A DNA stretch of 64,000 nucleotides from Pseudoips prasinana (GCA_951640165.1 OX621249.1:5259001-5323000); one strand, 5' to 3'; positions 31,523 to 43,790 are shown, numbered from the stretch's first letter. Notes: generated from the letters alone by a model not told the origin. Numbers and translations are program-made.

Positions 31523-33829
31523 CTAAACTAAACTAAAAAGCATTTGAGCTGCTTCTGAAGTTGGCTCAGCTAGTATACTGAGACAAATTCCTACATCTAG
31601 TTTATTGTAATTAAATTTACGCATAAATAATTGTCGCCGATCTTCGTTTCGCACACAATCCATCAGTAAATGTTGCACATCCTCAATTACCTCGCATACT
31701 TCACAATTAGGAGAATCGACTTTTGCAAATTTCCTGGATGGATAGTGTCCCGAACGGAGTCTATGTGCCAACACTATATATGAACGACTCAATCTGCTTG
31801 CATCGAACCAAGGCACCCGAGGGGGTTCACATTGTAAAACTTTGTACCAAATACCCTTTTCTTTAGAAATTTTATCAAAATATTCCTTCCACATTTGGTA
31901 AAGTAATCGCTTATATTTATACAGCACCTCTGTATAGTGTGGAGTAATATTAGCGTTGTTACCAACTCCCGCTGCTTGCCTTGCTAAGTTGTCAACCTCC
32001 TCGTTACCCTGCAAGCCTATGTGTGATGGGATCCACTGCAACTTCAGAAACTTTCCCCTTTCTTTAAGTTCCAAAATTTTGTAGGCTGTCGGTACACCTC
32101 TGGAACCAGAGGAGCACCGAGCCAAATGTTGAATAGCACTTCTGCTATCCGTGCAAATAACCACCCTATCGCATGATAAAGTATATGCATAAGAGAGAGC
32201 TTCTGAAATTGCCAAGAGTTCCACACTCATAATGGATACCTCAGATATAATTTTATAAGACATCTTTTTATTTTGTTTGGGATCATAAAAAGCAGCACCC
32301 TGACCGTTAGCGCATTTGGAACCATCTGTATATATTTTATACCAATTATTATATTTCTTATTTAATTCTTCTAATATATTACATCTTAAAACATTAATCT
32401 CGTAATCTCTTTTTGAATTTTGAATACTTTGTAAATACGGTTCAATTATAACATCTAAATTTATATACGATGTCCAGACTTTTAAGCTAAAATTTTCTAG
32501 AGGATATGCTTTATGTATATTATCAGCCTGAATCTCATCATAAGAAGTCATAAGTAAAGGCTTCTTTTTTCTACTCCAATAGGGATTGTTTTTAAGGTCT
32601 CTAAGGTCAGTCAATAAAGATTTAGTAACATGGTCCCATGATACTGATTTCAAACAAAATTTGTATGCCAGATATTGTCGTCTTAAGTGTAGAGGTACCA
32701 AACATAGTTCGCTCTCCATGACGTAAATGGGTGTGCTTTTAATAAATCCGCCAATAATTCTTAAACACTGATTTTGTATTTTTTTCAATTTGTACAAGTG
32801 CGTTTTAGCACTATTATCAAACAAAAATGAACCAAAATCAAATCTGGACCTAATTAAAGATATATAGATGGTACGTAGAAATTTAGGATGTATACCCCAC
32901 CCAGACCCTGACAGAACTTTAAGAAGATTTAAGTATCTCGAAACTTTTCTTGCCATCTCATTTATATGCTTACTCCATAGGAGAGACTTATCTAACCACA
33001 TACCCAGGTACTTAATACAATCCGCCGACGATACCGCTTGACCATTGATTTTTAAATCTATCTTTATCTTTTTACGTCCTCTACTAAAAATACAAAACTT
33101 AGCTTTAGTTGCTGATATATTTAGTCCTAACTTCTGCAGAATCTCAACCATCACATTTAAGGCAGTCTGAATGTTATGCATACATTTCTGAATGTTTCTA
33201 TCCCCTAAGTAAAAAACTAAATCGTCAGCATATTGACATATCAGTATATTATTATTAATATGTTGATATATTTGATGAGTAACTATATTAAATATTAATG
33301 ACGACATAGGATCTCCTTGTGCGAGCCCCTTATCTGTCCATCTGCAGGTTTCTATCTCACCATTATCATCACAAATAATTAAATGTCTCTCGGATAAGAA
33401 ATACCATAAATACTGGCAAAATGTCTTACCGACTTGTAAATGGTCAAGTGTGCTAACGACATTATAAATATGTACATTGTTGTATGCGTTTTCAATATCT
33501 AGAAAACAGGCAAGTGTGGAGACATTTTTAGTAAAACCTATTTGAATATAGGTGACTAAACGCGCTAGACTATCAACACAAGATTGACCTCTACGAAAAC
33601 CTGTTGTGTATGGACAAAGAATTTGACGGCTTTCGACTAACCATTCTAAACGTTTATTTATCATAGCATGAAATATTTTACATAAACATGAAATGAGAAA
33701 TATAGGTCGGAGTTTCGAATCCGGTATCAGTTTTGGGTATAGGTATAATCCTAATTTTACGCCACTGATTAGGTATATAACTGTAACGAAATATATGATT
33801 ATATAAATTAAGCAAAAAGGACTTACCAA
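31523..33829 (-). pseudogene. ORF2, second part: reverse transcriptase, RNase H and CCHC tail
   Basis: This 768-codon frame is the C-terminal two-thirds of ORF2. RT motifs in order: RPIFLIS (about residue 41), GFRRGQSCVDSL (77), DIENAYN (motif A, 111), GLAQGDPMSS (motif B, 168), QYADD (motif C, 199), IKYLGMWLD (272). An RNase H domain follows with YTDGSK (500), SVELLAI (535), CTDSRS (559) and PSHIGLQGNEEVDNLA (601), i.e. the D-E-D-D set. A zinc motif C.VC.......H....C lies at about 709-725. The first ~35 codons of this frame overlap the upstream frame and are out-of-frame readthrough: a single indel near 33718 separates it from the endonuclease part. RNase H places it in the I/R1/LOA-type group rather than jockey proper. 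Confidence 0.9.
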
Positions 33830-35192
33830 CCGCAGGAATATTATATACCATTGAATAAGTTATCTCATCCATACCTGGTGCGGTGTCTTTTTTCTTTAAG
33901 CAATGATTTAATTCTTGCAATGTAAAATCTGATTCTAACAACGAATTATGAGACAAAAAGACTGGAGGCGAGTTTAAAACTGAATCAGGGGCTAAAGATC
34001 GTAATAAATGTTCCTTCTGCGTATTAGAGCAAACCTGTTTAGCTTGACAATTACCTTTCATCCATCTCATCCGCTTCCACATTTCCGATACTGATGTGAC
34101 TTCATCTGTACTACTACAGAATTTCTTCCAATTATCGGACTTATATTTCTGAATCATATTTTGCGCTTCAGCTACTTTTTGTTCCACTATATTTAGGCTA
34201 TCTGGATTTGTATTCCGGCTTAATTCTTTTAAAGCTAATCGGCGTTGTGCAATCATCTTGGATAAAGTTGGATTCCACCACTTTTTGGGAATAAAATTAG
34301 CAAACGGACTTGTACACTGTTTTGTTGTTGGGATGTGCATATCTGCTGATTTATTAAGATTTTCGAGGAAGTAATCATACATAGCTTGCATGTCCTCCGA
34401 ATTATATATATTATTTTTTTTACTAAACGGCTCAACTAGACATTTGCTATAATTTTCCCAGTTGGCAAACTGAAATTTCCTTTTTTTAATAAACATTAAT
34501 TTGTCTGGCCTGTTATCTATAGACATTTTAATAATAAGGTGATCGCTGCCTAAATTTTCTTGTATTACCTGCCATGTAAAATTGAGAGCTATGTCCGAAG
34601 ACACAAACGATATGTCAGGGGAAGTTTGTCGGAGTATACCATCAACAAATTTTACTCTTGTTGGATTTCTTTTATTAATTGAAATAAACCCATATTCTAA
34701 AGTAGAGTCTCTAAGTTGTACTCCTCGTGTATCATTCTTGTACGACCAATTAGTATGGTGCCCATTAAAATCACCCCCAATTAAAGTTTTTCGCGAATAA
34801 GAAGAAAATATGCTGTCCCAATCTCCCTGACTAGTATGAACTGATGATGGGCAGTATACTGATAAAATGTTTTTCAAATTTTTACAACCAATTACTTTAA
34901 CATGGATAATTTCGATACCTGAATTTCTGACATGTATCGAACAAGGCTGACTTTTAATTGACTTATGTATTATAATAGCGACCCCTCCATATGAATCGAA
35001 TCTGTCCCATCTATATATCTTATAATTAGTTAAATTAATTTCCTGTTCTGAGCCTAACCATGTTTCACTAATTATTCCTATTTGAATTTTTTCACAGTTT
35101 AAAAAAGCTTCAAATGCCACAAATTTTGGTTTAAGACTTTGAGCGTTCCACTGTATAATGTTGGTCACATATTTTTTGTTTTCTTTATCCAT
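33678..35192 (-). pseudogene. ORF2, first part: AP-type endonuclease and RT N-terminus
   Basis: Starts MDKENKKYVTNIIQWNAQSL. Endonuclease/exonuclease/phosphatase-fold motifs: IIQWNAQSL (N), ISETWLG (E), GGVAIIIH, GGDFNGHHTNW (D, N, H), SPDISFVS (D), LGSDHLIIKM (SDH). All expected catalytic residues are present. A linker and the RT entry region (DEITYSMVYNIP, NQWRKIRIIPIPKT) follow before the frameshift near 33718, after which the frame runs on to a stop at 33678. The ATG at 35192 overlaps the ORF1 stop by 8 bases, a usual arrangement for two-ORF non-LTR elements. The enzyme would nick target DNA to prime reverse transcription. Confidence 0.9.
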
Positions 35193-35911
35193 TACTATAA
35201 CTAAATATTTTCTTTAGCAGATCTCCTGTTATTAAACTAATTACAAATAATTTACACTCATTTAAAATTATATTACATATAGCCATAATCCTATCTGCAA
35301 ATCTTTCTTCTGAATTTAATATATTTGTTATCTTCTGTAATATTTTTTTAAATTCAAATTTGTATCTATTTTGTTCACGCAGGTTTTTCTCGTGTTCCTT
35401 ATTCTCTCCACTTATTTCAGCTACAGGTTCCTCATAATCCATGTCCTGAATATCCTTATTTTCAGCTGTAAACTCATTTTCTTTAACCTCCTTTTTTCGT
35501 TCTTTCCCCTTCCGAAAAATATTTAATGTACCCGAAGACTGTTTAACTGCATTTTGATTTTTTTTACTGTGTATTTCCGCATTTGTAGAAATTTGTGTGT
35601 CGACAATTCTATTTTGCAGTGTATCACTGGTGCTTGGTCCTATTTTTTGTGGCATATTATTAGCAAGGCTATTGATACAATCATTTTTCACATTTTGGGA
35701 ATACACTTCCCAAGCTTTTCTAAAAGATAAATTCTTTTCACTCATAATGAGTCTTATTTCTTTATCTCTTATGAAAACATGACAATTTTTGTCAATCGCC
35801 ATATGAGGCCCTTTGCAATTTATACACTTAAATACCTTGACCTCACAAAGTTCGTGATCGTCGCCATATTTAGGGCAAACTATTTTCTTTGATGGACATA
35901 ATTTCTTAATA
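35185..35911 (-). pseudogene. ORF1 (nucleic-acid-binding), 5'-truncated
   Basis: The frame is open upstream of the first Met and includes zinc-knuckle pieces: GHIKKLC at the truncation point, then VCPKYGDDHELCEV, then CINCKGPHMAIDKNC (C-x2-C-x4-H-x5-C). A lysine/asparagine-rich C-terminal region follows (FRKGKERKKEVKENEF) to the stop at 35185. Most of ORF1, including the start and the first knuckle cysteines, is missing. ORF1 proteins of this kind coat the element RNA. Confidence 0.82.
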
Positions 35912-35936
35912 TGTCCAATATTAAGAAATTATGTCC
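35894..35936. repeat. Snap-back palindrome at the 5' junction of the retrotransposon
   Basis: 35894-35911 and 35919-35936 are exact 18-bp reverse complements around a 7-nt loop. The right arm is an inverted copy of the element's own truncated ORF1 sequence, followed after 8 bases by the TSD. Confidence 0.95.
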
Positions 35937-36272
35937 GGTGGATGAAATAGCCTGTTTATTTTCGTACGGTCGCGTGATGATAAGAAATCATTTTCTATTC
36001 GCGTGTAGAATAATACATTGCTGCTCGTCTTTGAACTTCAAGATCAACCGGAAGTACAACCGCTAGTACAGGCTGGGCCTCTGTGCTTACTGTTTCTATA
36101 TGCTTTACACAAAAATATCAACGCCAACCAATACCATAGTTTTTGCTGGATACAAATAAATGTCTTTCATATTTTCTATTACGTCACGTGCTCCTGGGGG
36201 TAATGGCGAAATGCGCTCTGAAAAGATACAGAGACATCAATATAATTATGTGAAACGTACTTGGGTAAAAAA

Positions 36273-36495
36273 GAAGCTGGTGGTCCTGGGTTCAAATCCC
36301 GGTAAGTGCAAATATTTGTGTGATGAGCACGAATATTTGTTTCTGAGTCATGGATGTTTTCTATATATATAAGTATTTATCTATCTATATAAGTATGTAT
36401 ATCGTCGCCTGGTACCCATGGTACAAGCTTTGCTTAGTTTGGGGCTAGGATGACCTGTGTGACATTGTCCCTAGACATTATATTATATTATTATA
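36273..36495 (+). mobile_element. SINE family a (copy 2, 5'-truncated)
   Basis: Begins at GAAGCTGGTGGTCCTGGGTT, so the A-box half is missing. B-box GGTTCAAATCCC, full tail through 'gtgtgacattgtccctagac'. Confidence 0.85.
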
Positions 36496-36499
36496 TGAA

Positions 36500-38435
36500 T
36501 AACGCAGGTCATCTTCTACTAAAAACTGTAAAACTATTCTTAATACATTTTCTATGAAAATACAAAGAATTACTTAATTTTATTTATACAGGTGCATTAT
36601 TACATAGATCAGACTATTTTTGTATAAAATTAAATAATAAATAAATAGAAATAATCATGGTTTTACAAAAGAAATAAGGTGGAACTGAAATAAGATCCAA
36701 GAACAAGGTGGGATGGTCTGATACGACAGTTAGATAAAATAACATGTACGCAGAATATCGTCGGTTGTGATCTAGCGTCACTATCATGTCCATAGAAAAA
36801 TGTTATGTAGTTATATACGCCTTGAAAAATTTAATTGTCAAATATAACACAAATTTAACGAACTAATTGTTGTTCTATCACTAAGCAAATACAATTTTAA
36901 TGAAAATGCAATATGAAATTGATTTATAATTTTCAGTAGAATACTGACGGATAGCCAGAACAGGCTCTTTAAACTATACTTTGTAAAATTTGTGGAAATA
37001 CAGATAAAGGAGGCAAATATAGATAAAGTAGCGTAATTGTTTACGAAAAATCTAATCCGTTACAGCGCGACACCGAGCTCGACGAACAACGGCGATAGCG
37101 CGGTTACGCCCGAAGCGGGAGAGGGCGGCGGGGGGCGTGGCGTAGAAAGACGAATATACGCAAACGTCATTTTACTATGAGAGCTCTTCAAATACGTCAG
37201 TTTACTGGCTGATTAATTTGAAATCTAAAATACATATAATTTTTTCGTTAATGCAGACAAAATTTTCAACATCGTACGATCTAAATATGCCAAAAAGTTA
37301 ATTTTGGTTTTTTTAAAATCCGTCATGTTACTACGATTATGACGACAAGTCCGCGCTACGTCTTCCGGTTTCTCATTGGTGGTTGAAATCATCAATTAGG
37401 CAGTTTATAATAGTAAATACGTTGGTATAAACTCCATCCATTCTTAGTAAAACCTGAATCAAAAGGGAACTAATACAAATTTCCGTTCAAATCGAGTACT
37501 TATTAAAAATCTGAAAAACTGTTGTTTACTGAGCCACCATCCATCAAGCGAGATGATTAATTACCGACACATTATCGACATCTGCGCTCTATTCAAAACT
37601 CCATTACAGTTGGCTGATACGGAGGTGATTATCGTTCAAGACAAAAATCTATCTAATCCCCTCCTTTTTAGTAAAATGAATAAAATCTTTGTAGAAATGA
37701 GAGCGATAAAATACTATTATGTCTGTTGAGCGAGAATCGCATCACCATCTTTTGTTTTTAATCTCGCTAGTAATGAAACTTGCTAAGTTTTTCCTTGAAA
37801 GTGGGCTAATGCAGACCAGATGCTTTTGCCTACAGCGCCTATTTTCAATACGCCGTGTTATAATTACGTGGTTTTGATTGTTTGATGCGTTGGTTGTCTA
37901 CACAGTTTTGGATATTTAATATCAGTTTATGATGGCTCTCATGTATCTGAAATTATTTATGAATAACATAGTTATCCAGTCATGTGGGTGTTAAAAGATG
38001 AGTGACCCCAGTAGTGATATTTTTTATCACATCATCGTACTTCAAATCATTAGACAAGAATCGCTAAAGCATGTGGTTAGCTGGTCGGCTTAAACCACAC
38101 TGACACTAGGGTAACCATTACCTGACGAATAAATAAATAAATAAGTTGATCACAGGAGATTATCAAATCGAGAGCGAATTGATTGGTTTGATTCGAGCAT
38201 AAGAACATACCTGTAGTCTAAGTAGAAAAAAAAGTTTATTTTGAAAATGCGAGTAAAGCACTTTTAACACCAGGTAGTAGTACAAAATGTGATTTGTGAT
38301 TCTCATATGTTTCTCCAGTTTGGGTGCAGATTTGATTGCTTGTGTTTACCAGGACAAAGATGCAACAGTCGTGTGTCATCATACTTGAGCTGCTTGTGAT
38401 AACTGGTTGATTTGCGGTCGGGAGTATTTGATTAA
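36500..38435. other. No recognised gene; GC-rich patch at 37075-37145
   Basis: AT-rich flanks surround a sharply GC/CpG-rich patch (GAGCTCGACGAACAACGGCG through GGGAGAGGGCGGCGGGGGGC). I see no ORF, TATA-plus-start arrangement or repeat match in the window. It could be a regulatory element, a GC-rich MITE interior or the edge of an unannotated exon. Confidence 0.4.
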
Positions 38436-38438
38436 GTT

Positions 38439-38490
38439 GGTCATGTGACCTCTGGCGGGTACTTGGGTACCCGCCAGAGGTCACATGACC
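38439..38490. repeat. Perfect 24-bp hairpin, 4-nt loop
   Basis: 38439-38462 and 38467-38490 (GGTCATGTGACCTCTGGCGG...) are exact reverse complements around TTGG. Confidence 0.96.
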
Positions 38491-38719
38491 GACAAGTGCG
38501 AGCTGGGCCGTGTCTCATATACATTTACCATGGGTCTTCCATAAAACTTTACTAGGTATTAATATTTTATAACTGCTTTGATTTTATTAGTTAGAATGTA
38601 AATATTTCATATACTCAACGTTCGTAATATTACATACCAATAGTATTAATTTCTGAAACATATTCATTTTCTTTATGAAAACTATTTATAAACTACAGAC
38701 AATATGTAGTAAATTTTAA

Positions 38720-38975
38720 ATTTCAATAAATAATATTAAAAACTTCAACTAAACATAATCTCCTTGACAATAACTTAATACAAGCTAGCTAAATGTCACT
38801 ACCATTAAAATAAATTGTATAAATGTTTTAACATTTCGTGTACCTAAATATCTGTAATAAGTAACTAGAAATAATAACTGTATTACTACAAACATGTTTT
38901 GACTATTTACAAACGCTTTGTTAAAGTCTACGTGAATAAAAACCTTTTTTATTTTATTATTTATTTATTTAAACT
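38720..38975 (+). repeat. LINE-type 3' UTR repeat (copy 2)
   Basis: 'aactaaacataatctccttg', 'aatacaagctagctaaatgt', 'gactatttacaaacgctttg', then AAGTCTACGTGAATAAAAAC and a T/A-rich tail. Intact comparator for the Helitron-split copy at 42046/45126. Confidence 0.75.
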
Positions 38976-39365
38976 AAACATAACATAACATCACTATCAA
39001 ATAGAGAAATGCTCTCTATTTCCAAGCTGAATTCATACAGAAATCCAAAAACAATTGAAAGTTAAAGAAACAAAACTAGCGAGCGATTAAAATCTACGGT
39101 TGGATAAAACTTTATACCGTGGGGAAGTTATCACAAAAAGCTGCAGCGATAACAATAGGTGTTGTTCAACTTAAAAGAGCTATGACGGAAAACTATTATC
39201 TTGTTGTTTACAAATAAAATATTATTCATAGTTTGTTAACGTGAACCAAACTTAGACAGTGATTTTAAAACTCTACAACTTAAGAAATTATTGGATAACT
39301 TTGCGTAAAAGAATATAATATTTTTCTTGTTTTATTTTTTATTCCATTAGTTATTAAATTTAGGG

Positions 39366-39672
39366 AATTCCACGAACCGCAGGACGCAGCGTGGGCAGGC
39401 ACGCCTGTTTCCCAGAGGGGTAAGCAGAGACAACGGATTTCCATTTGTCACGATCTTTAAACACGTCTTTCGCCTCGATTACTGTTATTATATTCTTCAT
39501 ACATGCTCGCCGGTTTAGGGTACTTCTGACCCGCCCTTTCTTGAGAACGTCTCCGATTTGGTCAGAGAATGTTCGACGAGGTCTTCCCTTTCCGCTTGTT
39601 CCATTCACACAGGCCAGGTATACTTCTTTGGTCAATCTTCTTTCATTCATCCTTTCTAAATGGCCAAACCAT
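39366..39672 (-). pseudogene. RTE-like 3' fragment, with an adjoining short plus-strand RTE match
   Basis: 39397-39672 (minus) matches the 3' end of 12484-13547: [51 protein letters not shown]. The 27 bases before it (39366-39392, plus strand) match the RT(G/A)RRSVG region of the other RTE family (see 1-237), so two unrelated fragments abut. Confidence 0.78.
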
Positions 39673-39822
39673 AATTCTTAAATTTATAAATAAATTTATT
39701 TATTTCGTACTAGTAGTAGAACACCGTCATAATAAGCATACTATCTCAGGCTGCACCCTAAACAGATCTCAGTGTCAGATCATCAGCATATCGTCCACCT
39801 CTAGACATATGCCATATGCCAT

Positions 39823-40076
39823 GACGGTCACCATACCCTAGTTGGTAGTGCTCCTGCCTACGAAGCGGTGGTCCTGGGTTCGAATCCCGGTAAGTGCAAA
39901 TATTTGTGTGATGAGAACGAATATTTGTTTCTGAGTCATGGATGTTTTCTATGTATATAAGTATTTATCTATCTATATAAGTATGTATATCGTCACCTGG
40001 TACCCATAGTACAAGCTTTGCTTAGTTTGGGGCTAGAATGATCTGTGTGACATTGTCCCCAGATATTATTATTATA
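39823..40076 (+). mobile_element. SINE family a (copy 3)
   Basis: GACGGTCACCATACCCTAGT head, B-box GGGTTCGAATCCC intact, full tail ending in (ATT)n. Confidence 0.88.
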
Positions 40077-40099
40077 TGCGACTTCCAAAGGTTTCTATA

Positions 40100-40295
40100 A
40101 CATTGCCATTTGAAGGGGTTTGCTGTAGTCACCGCGCTTGCCATACGAGATGGCGACTGCAGTGAGGTAGTAGCTAGTACACAGGTAGCGCTGCTGTCCG
40201 ACTACCTGTTGTATCCCTTAGTCACCTTTTACTACACCCACGGGATGGCATGGGGTGGCCCTATTAATCTTTTTCGGGAGGAAACCATACGGCAA
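40100..40295 (+). repeat. Interspersed repeat 'ttgctgtagtcaccgcgctt' (copy 1)
   Basis: Shares the order 'gaaggggtttgctgtagtca', 'gctgctgtccgactacctgt', 'cttagtcaccttttactaca', 'cccacgggatggcatggggt' with 40700-40900 and 47690-47885. A recognisable lepidopteran repeat; class not determined. Confidence 0.6.
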
Positions 40296-40699
40296 AATGT
40301 TTCAGATCAGTTTAAATCCAAAGATTTTTCTATAAGTACTGTTGCAGTGCGCTAGTACAGAAGACACTGCGAAAATAAAATTACTCCATTTATTACGGTT
40401 CTTACGACCTGACATACACGTGTAATCCGTGACAGACGTAACGACTTAGAATATGTAGGTACCAGTACTAAAGCAGCTTAACCCTAAATATACGATAAGC
40501 ACAAACTTAACTCTTAAGTGTCTACAGAGGGAATCGTGCCCCCTTTATTCTCAACCCAAATGTAACAGAAAACGCAAGCTCTATTCTAACTACTGCCCTG
40601 TACAAGACAACTATAAGAAGTTGGTTTATCGTCATCACTCCAGCCGAATGACGTCTACTGCTGCTACAAAGACACCGCCAAAATAATTTCACAATGGAG

Positions 40700-40900
40700 T
40701 AGTGTCTATTATTTGAAGGGATATGTCGTAATTGCCACGCTTGGCAGACGGGTTGGCGATCGTAGGCAATAGTGGACAGAGAGTTGCTGCTGCCCGTTCT
40801 CTGGTAGATATTCCGTCGGGATGACTTTTACGCCCCTCACGAGACTAGATGGGGAAGGTCTCGAAGCTGGTTAATTGAATATTATTTTTGTAGCAGTGCC
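40700..40900 (+). repeat. Interspersed repeat (copy 2)
   Basis: 'gcttggcagacgggttggcg', 'gctgctgcccgttctctggt' and 'agactagatggggaaggtct'. Confidence 0.6.
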
Positions 40901-41284
40901 ATAAGATAAGACAACTTAGATGGAACTTTATTTAAATACAAAACAATATTTAAAATAATAATTCAGGGCAAGAGCCTCCTATCACAGTGAGACCATATGC
41001 TCTCAAGAATATTTTGGAGAACACTCGAGCATGCAGATTTTTCCGAGATTTTCCTTCACCATTTTAAGTATGCGAAAATTTGTTTCTTATCATACGCGTA
41101 TGAATTCAAGAAGCCAGTGGATATATCATTAGACTCTAGAAGTTTAAATTATACTTTTATATGGACTCATCTTGTTTTCCCCTACCATGCAGTGCTTTAC
41201 ATTGTACTTACTAAGATCTACTGCAAAAAAACTCAGTACGAATCCTTTTTGAAAATAAATTTTGCTTTGGAAATCCTTTGAATT

Positions 41285-41600
41285 CTACTAATATTTTAAA
41301 TGGGAAAGTAAGTTCACGTCAAAACTACTGAATCTATTTCAATCAAATTTGGTACACAGATAGTCTAGAACCTGGGAAAGGATATAGGCTACATTTTAAT
41401 GCGACAAAAGGGTCGTAAGGGATTGGAAGGGGGATGAATGGTTGCATGGAAGTGTCGACATTTAAGAGCTAGAAGGTTGAAACTTATTTTGTAGGCCGTT
41501 TATTCAATAGAAATGAATATGACATTCAAAGTTGGTAAAAGTTTTACCCTCAAAGGTGTGAAATGAACAATAGGGAATAGGGAATAAAATTTCGTATGGA
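41285..41600 (+). mobile_element. Helitron-like 5' half
   Basis: Opens TCTACTAATATTTTAAATGG, then 'gttcacgtcaaaactactga', 'caaatttggtacacagatag' and 'aggatataggctacatttta', text typical of the 5' part of CTAG-ended elements. No CTAG end was found. Confidence 0.5.
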
Positions 41601-41805
41601 AATATTTATGGTTTATGTGAATGTTTTATAAGTTTGCGACAAGAGACAAAATATTATATGATGTAACATTTACGGACTCATTATAAAATGTGCGGACAAA
41701 GTCACGGGCACAGATAGTATTCTATATTTTTTACGTTTTAGATTTGACTTCGTTAACCACAGTTTTCAATTTATTTCTATAGAGGACTCGTGTTTTGGAA
41801 GCAAT

Positions 41806-41902
41806 ACATACATAGACTCACGCCAGTTTTCCAGAGGGGTAGGCAGAGACAACGGATCTCCATTTGTCACGATCTTTGCACACGTCTTTTGCCTCGATTA
41901 CT
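41806..41902 (-). mobile_element. 97-bp truncated RTE-like insertion with 9-bp TSD
   Basis: GGAAGCAAT at 41797-41805 and 41903-41911 flanks the last ~90 bp of the 12484-13547 family, ending in TATG-type tail on minus. Confidence 0.9.
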
Positions 41903-42299
41903 GGAAGCAATGAGTTGATATATTTGTTAAATCGAAGTATTTATGGCTGAAAACCTGCCAAAAATACCTATATGCCCTTTTTACCCTTTATACCTAAATA
42001 TAAGAATTATAATAACCTTATAATTTATTAATTTCTTTTTCGATAGTTAAAACTAAACATCGTCTCTTTGACAACAGCTTAATACAAGCTAGCTAAATGT
42101 CATTATGATTATAAAATAAATTTTATAAATGTTTTAACAATCCGTATACCTAAATATCTATATGTATTTATTACTTACTAGCTGTGCCCGCGACTTCGTT
42201 CGCGTGGATGTCGGAACTTAACAATGTATTTTTTAGTGTAAAGCGCTGTGGGAGGATACCGATACAATTTCTTTTTTAATTTAATTTAGTGCTTCTTTA

Positions 42300-43444
42300 T
42301 TTTACCTGTGGAACCATCTGGAGCGTAAACAAAAACGTTATTGGGGTCGTTTATGCGTGAAAGAGCTACGTATAGTTGACCATGGTAAAGCATCCAATAC
42401 TTAGGTCCATCCCCGCAACGGATAATTTCTAGCTTTATTAATCGTCATGGCATAACAGAGACTGACTGGGAATTGCACTGGTTTGAAAGAGAAAGGAAAG
42501 TTTTAAGGAATTATAGGTATCCTTGGAATAAAAACAATATCACCGGCGCCGCAACCTGTTAATATTTCAGCCTCGATAATGTTTTGCTGCAGATTTGTGA
42601 CTTTGAGCCGAGTGCCGTTACAAAGTTTGGGGGGGAATTTCTGAGGAGAATTATTGGTACACCGATTTTTAAAACTATTTTGTGGGCTGGAAGTCCGGGT
42701 GTGCTGAGGGTATCCAAAAATTCTACTGGGTAATGCGTGGCGTCATCTTCTTCCATACCTGTATTTATTGAGCTATATTCTTTACTATTCCCGGACGCAT
42801 GAGTCAATATTTTGAAATTAATTGCCGCAGCTTGGTCATTGCGGGGAGTCAAAATAGCTCGCTGACATAGCCAAGAACCAGCTTGATTGCCAATGTTTCT
42901 GGTATCTCCGTACACAGAAGAAATTAGCTCCAGCTGTGATGTAACGTAAGAGCAGAGATTACCAATCAATATAACTTTTCCATATTCTTGTACGGGGTAT
43001 GTGCCATCGCCTATTTTTTTACAATAAATTGGCAAACTCCTGTGCATTTTCGCAGCCTCTGACTGATCAGGTTCCCTCCTATACTTATAACTATCTCTTG
43101 AATAGCCAATAAGGACCTGTTGTGACAAATTTCACGTACCTTGTCAGGAATTTCTCCATCAGTATTTAGTTGTACATGTCTCATAAAATCTTCAGCATAC
43201 TTGTCATGGTATTTTTTCCATAACTGGTTAGCACCCGATAACGCACAAAAGGTCCATAAGATGGCAAACAAATGTCGCAAGCGCTGTGGACTATCGCTCA
43301 CGCATCCTTCCGCTAGAGCGTCATCCCAATGCTGACCTCCATCTAATAAATGGCGTGCTCGGCAAGCGGCCTGGTATGTGGGATGTTCAATATCATCCAT
43401 TTTACGGAGCTCAGCTAAAGACGTAGGTCCTCGCACTACATGGA
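42300..43444 (-). pseudogene. Helitron PIF1-like helicase, central to C-terminal part
   Basis: On minus: TSLAELRKMDDIEHPTYQAA, RHLLDGGQHWDDALAEG, SPQRLRHLFAILWTFCALSG, WKKYHDKYAEDFMRHVQ; then [80 protein letters not shown] (helicase motifs IV-V region); then, with stops and shifts, [35 protein letters not shown] and LYVALSRINDPNNVFVY (motif VI). The P-loop region is absent. Several frameshifts. Such proteins nick and unwind DNA during rolling-circle transposition. Confidence 0.85.
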
Positions 43445-43790
43445 CCAGACTGTGGGATGAACTCACACGTGAGCACGCCACGTGAACCTGCCCGCCTTCC
43501 TTAAGTCAATTCCAGCTAACTTGAGAGTTGGACTTTGCGATTTGTTGATGGTTATCGCGACACACACTTTTATAGGGAACTACAGTATTTTAAACTGAAA
43601 AGGGAGATCATTCGGCACTAACTGAATACGTGACACGAACACTGTTTCTCCCTGGGCGGATCCAGGCATAATAGTAGCCTCTATAACACGATGCAAAGCT
43701 TTGACTTGAAGCCTAGTGCCGTTGCAAAGTTTAGGTGGCTTCAAATTCCTCAGAACCATTATAGATATACCCACACGCAACATACATAGG
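43445..43790 (-). pseudogene. Second Helitron helicase C-terminal fragment, misplaced upstream
   Basis: On minus: [51 protein letters not shown]; shifted frames give FPIKVCVAITINKSQSPTLK, LAGIDL and ACSRVSSSHSL (motif VI). This is the end of a helicase of another subfamily, yet it sits upstream of the central region at 42300-43444, so two copies are joined in an unnatural order. Confidence 0.8.

Larger units (their letters stand above)
31436..35944 (-). mobile_element. 4.5-kb RNase-H-containing non-LTR retrotransposon, 13-bp TSD
   Basis: AAATAGCCTGTTT occurs at 31423-31435 and 35945-35957, delimiting one insertion. On minus it holds ORF1 (end only), an endonuclease/RT/RNase H ORF2 and an A-rich 3' tail (T-rich on plus at 31433-31465). 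The 5' end is truncated inside ORF1 and carries a snap-back palindrome (35894-35936) directly against the TSD. It is the youngest-looking long element here: only one frameshift was seen in ORF2 and the catalytic residues are intact. Confidence 0.92.

Noticed and set aside
40997..41281. 94-codon plus-strand frame
   Set aside because: No domain, no neighbours, AT-rich composition typical of chance frames.
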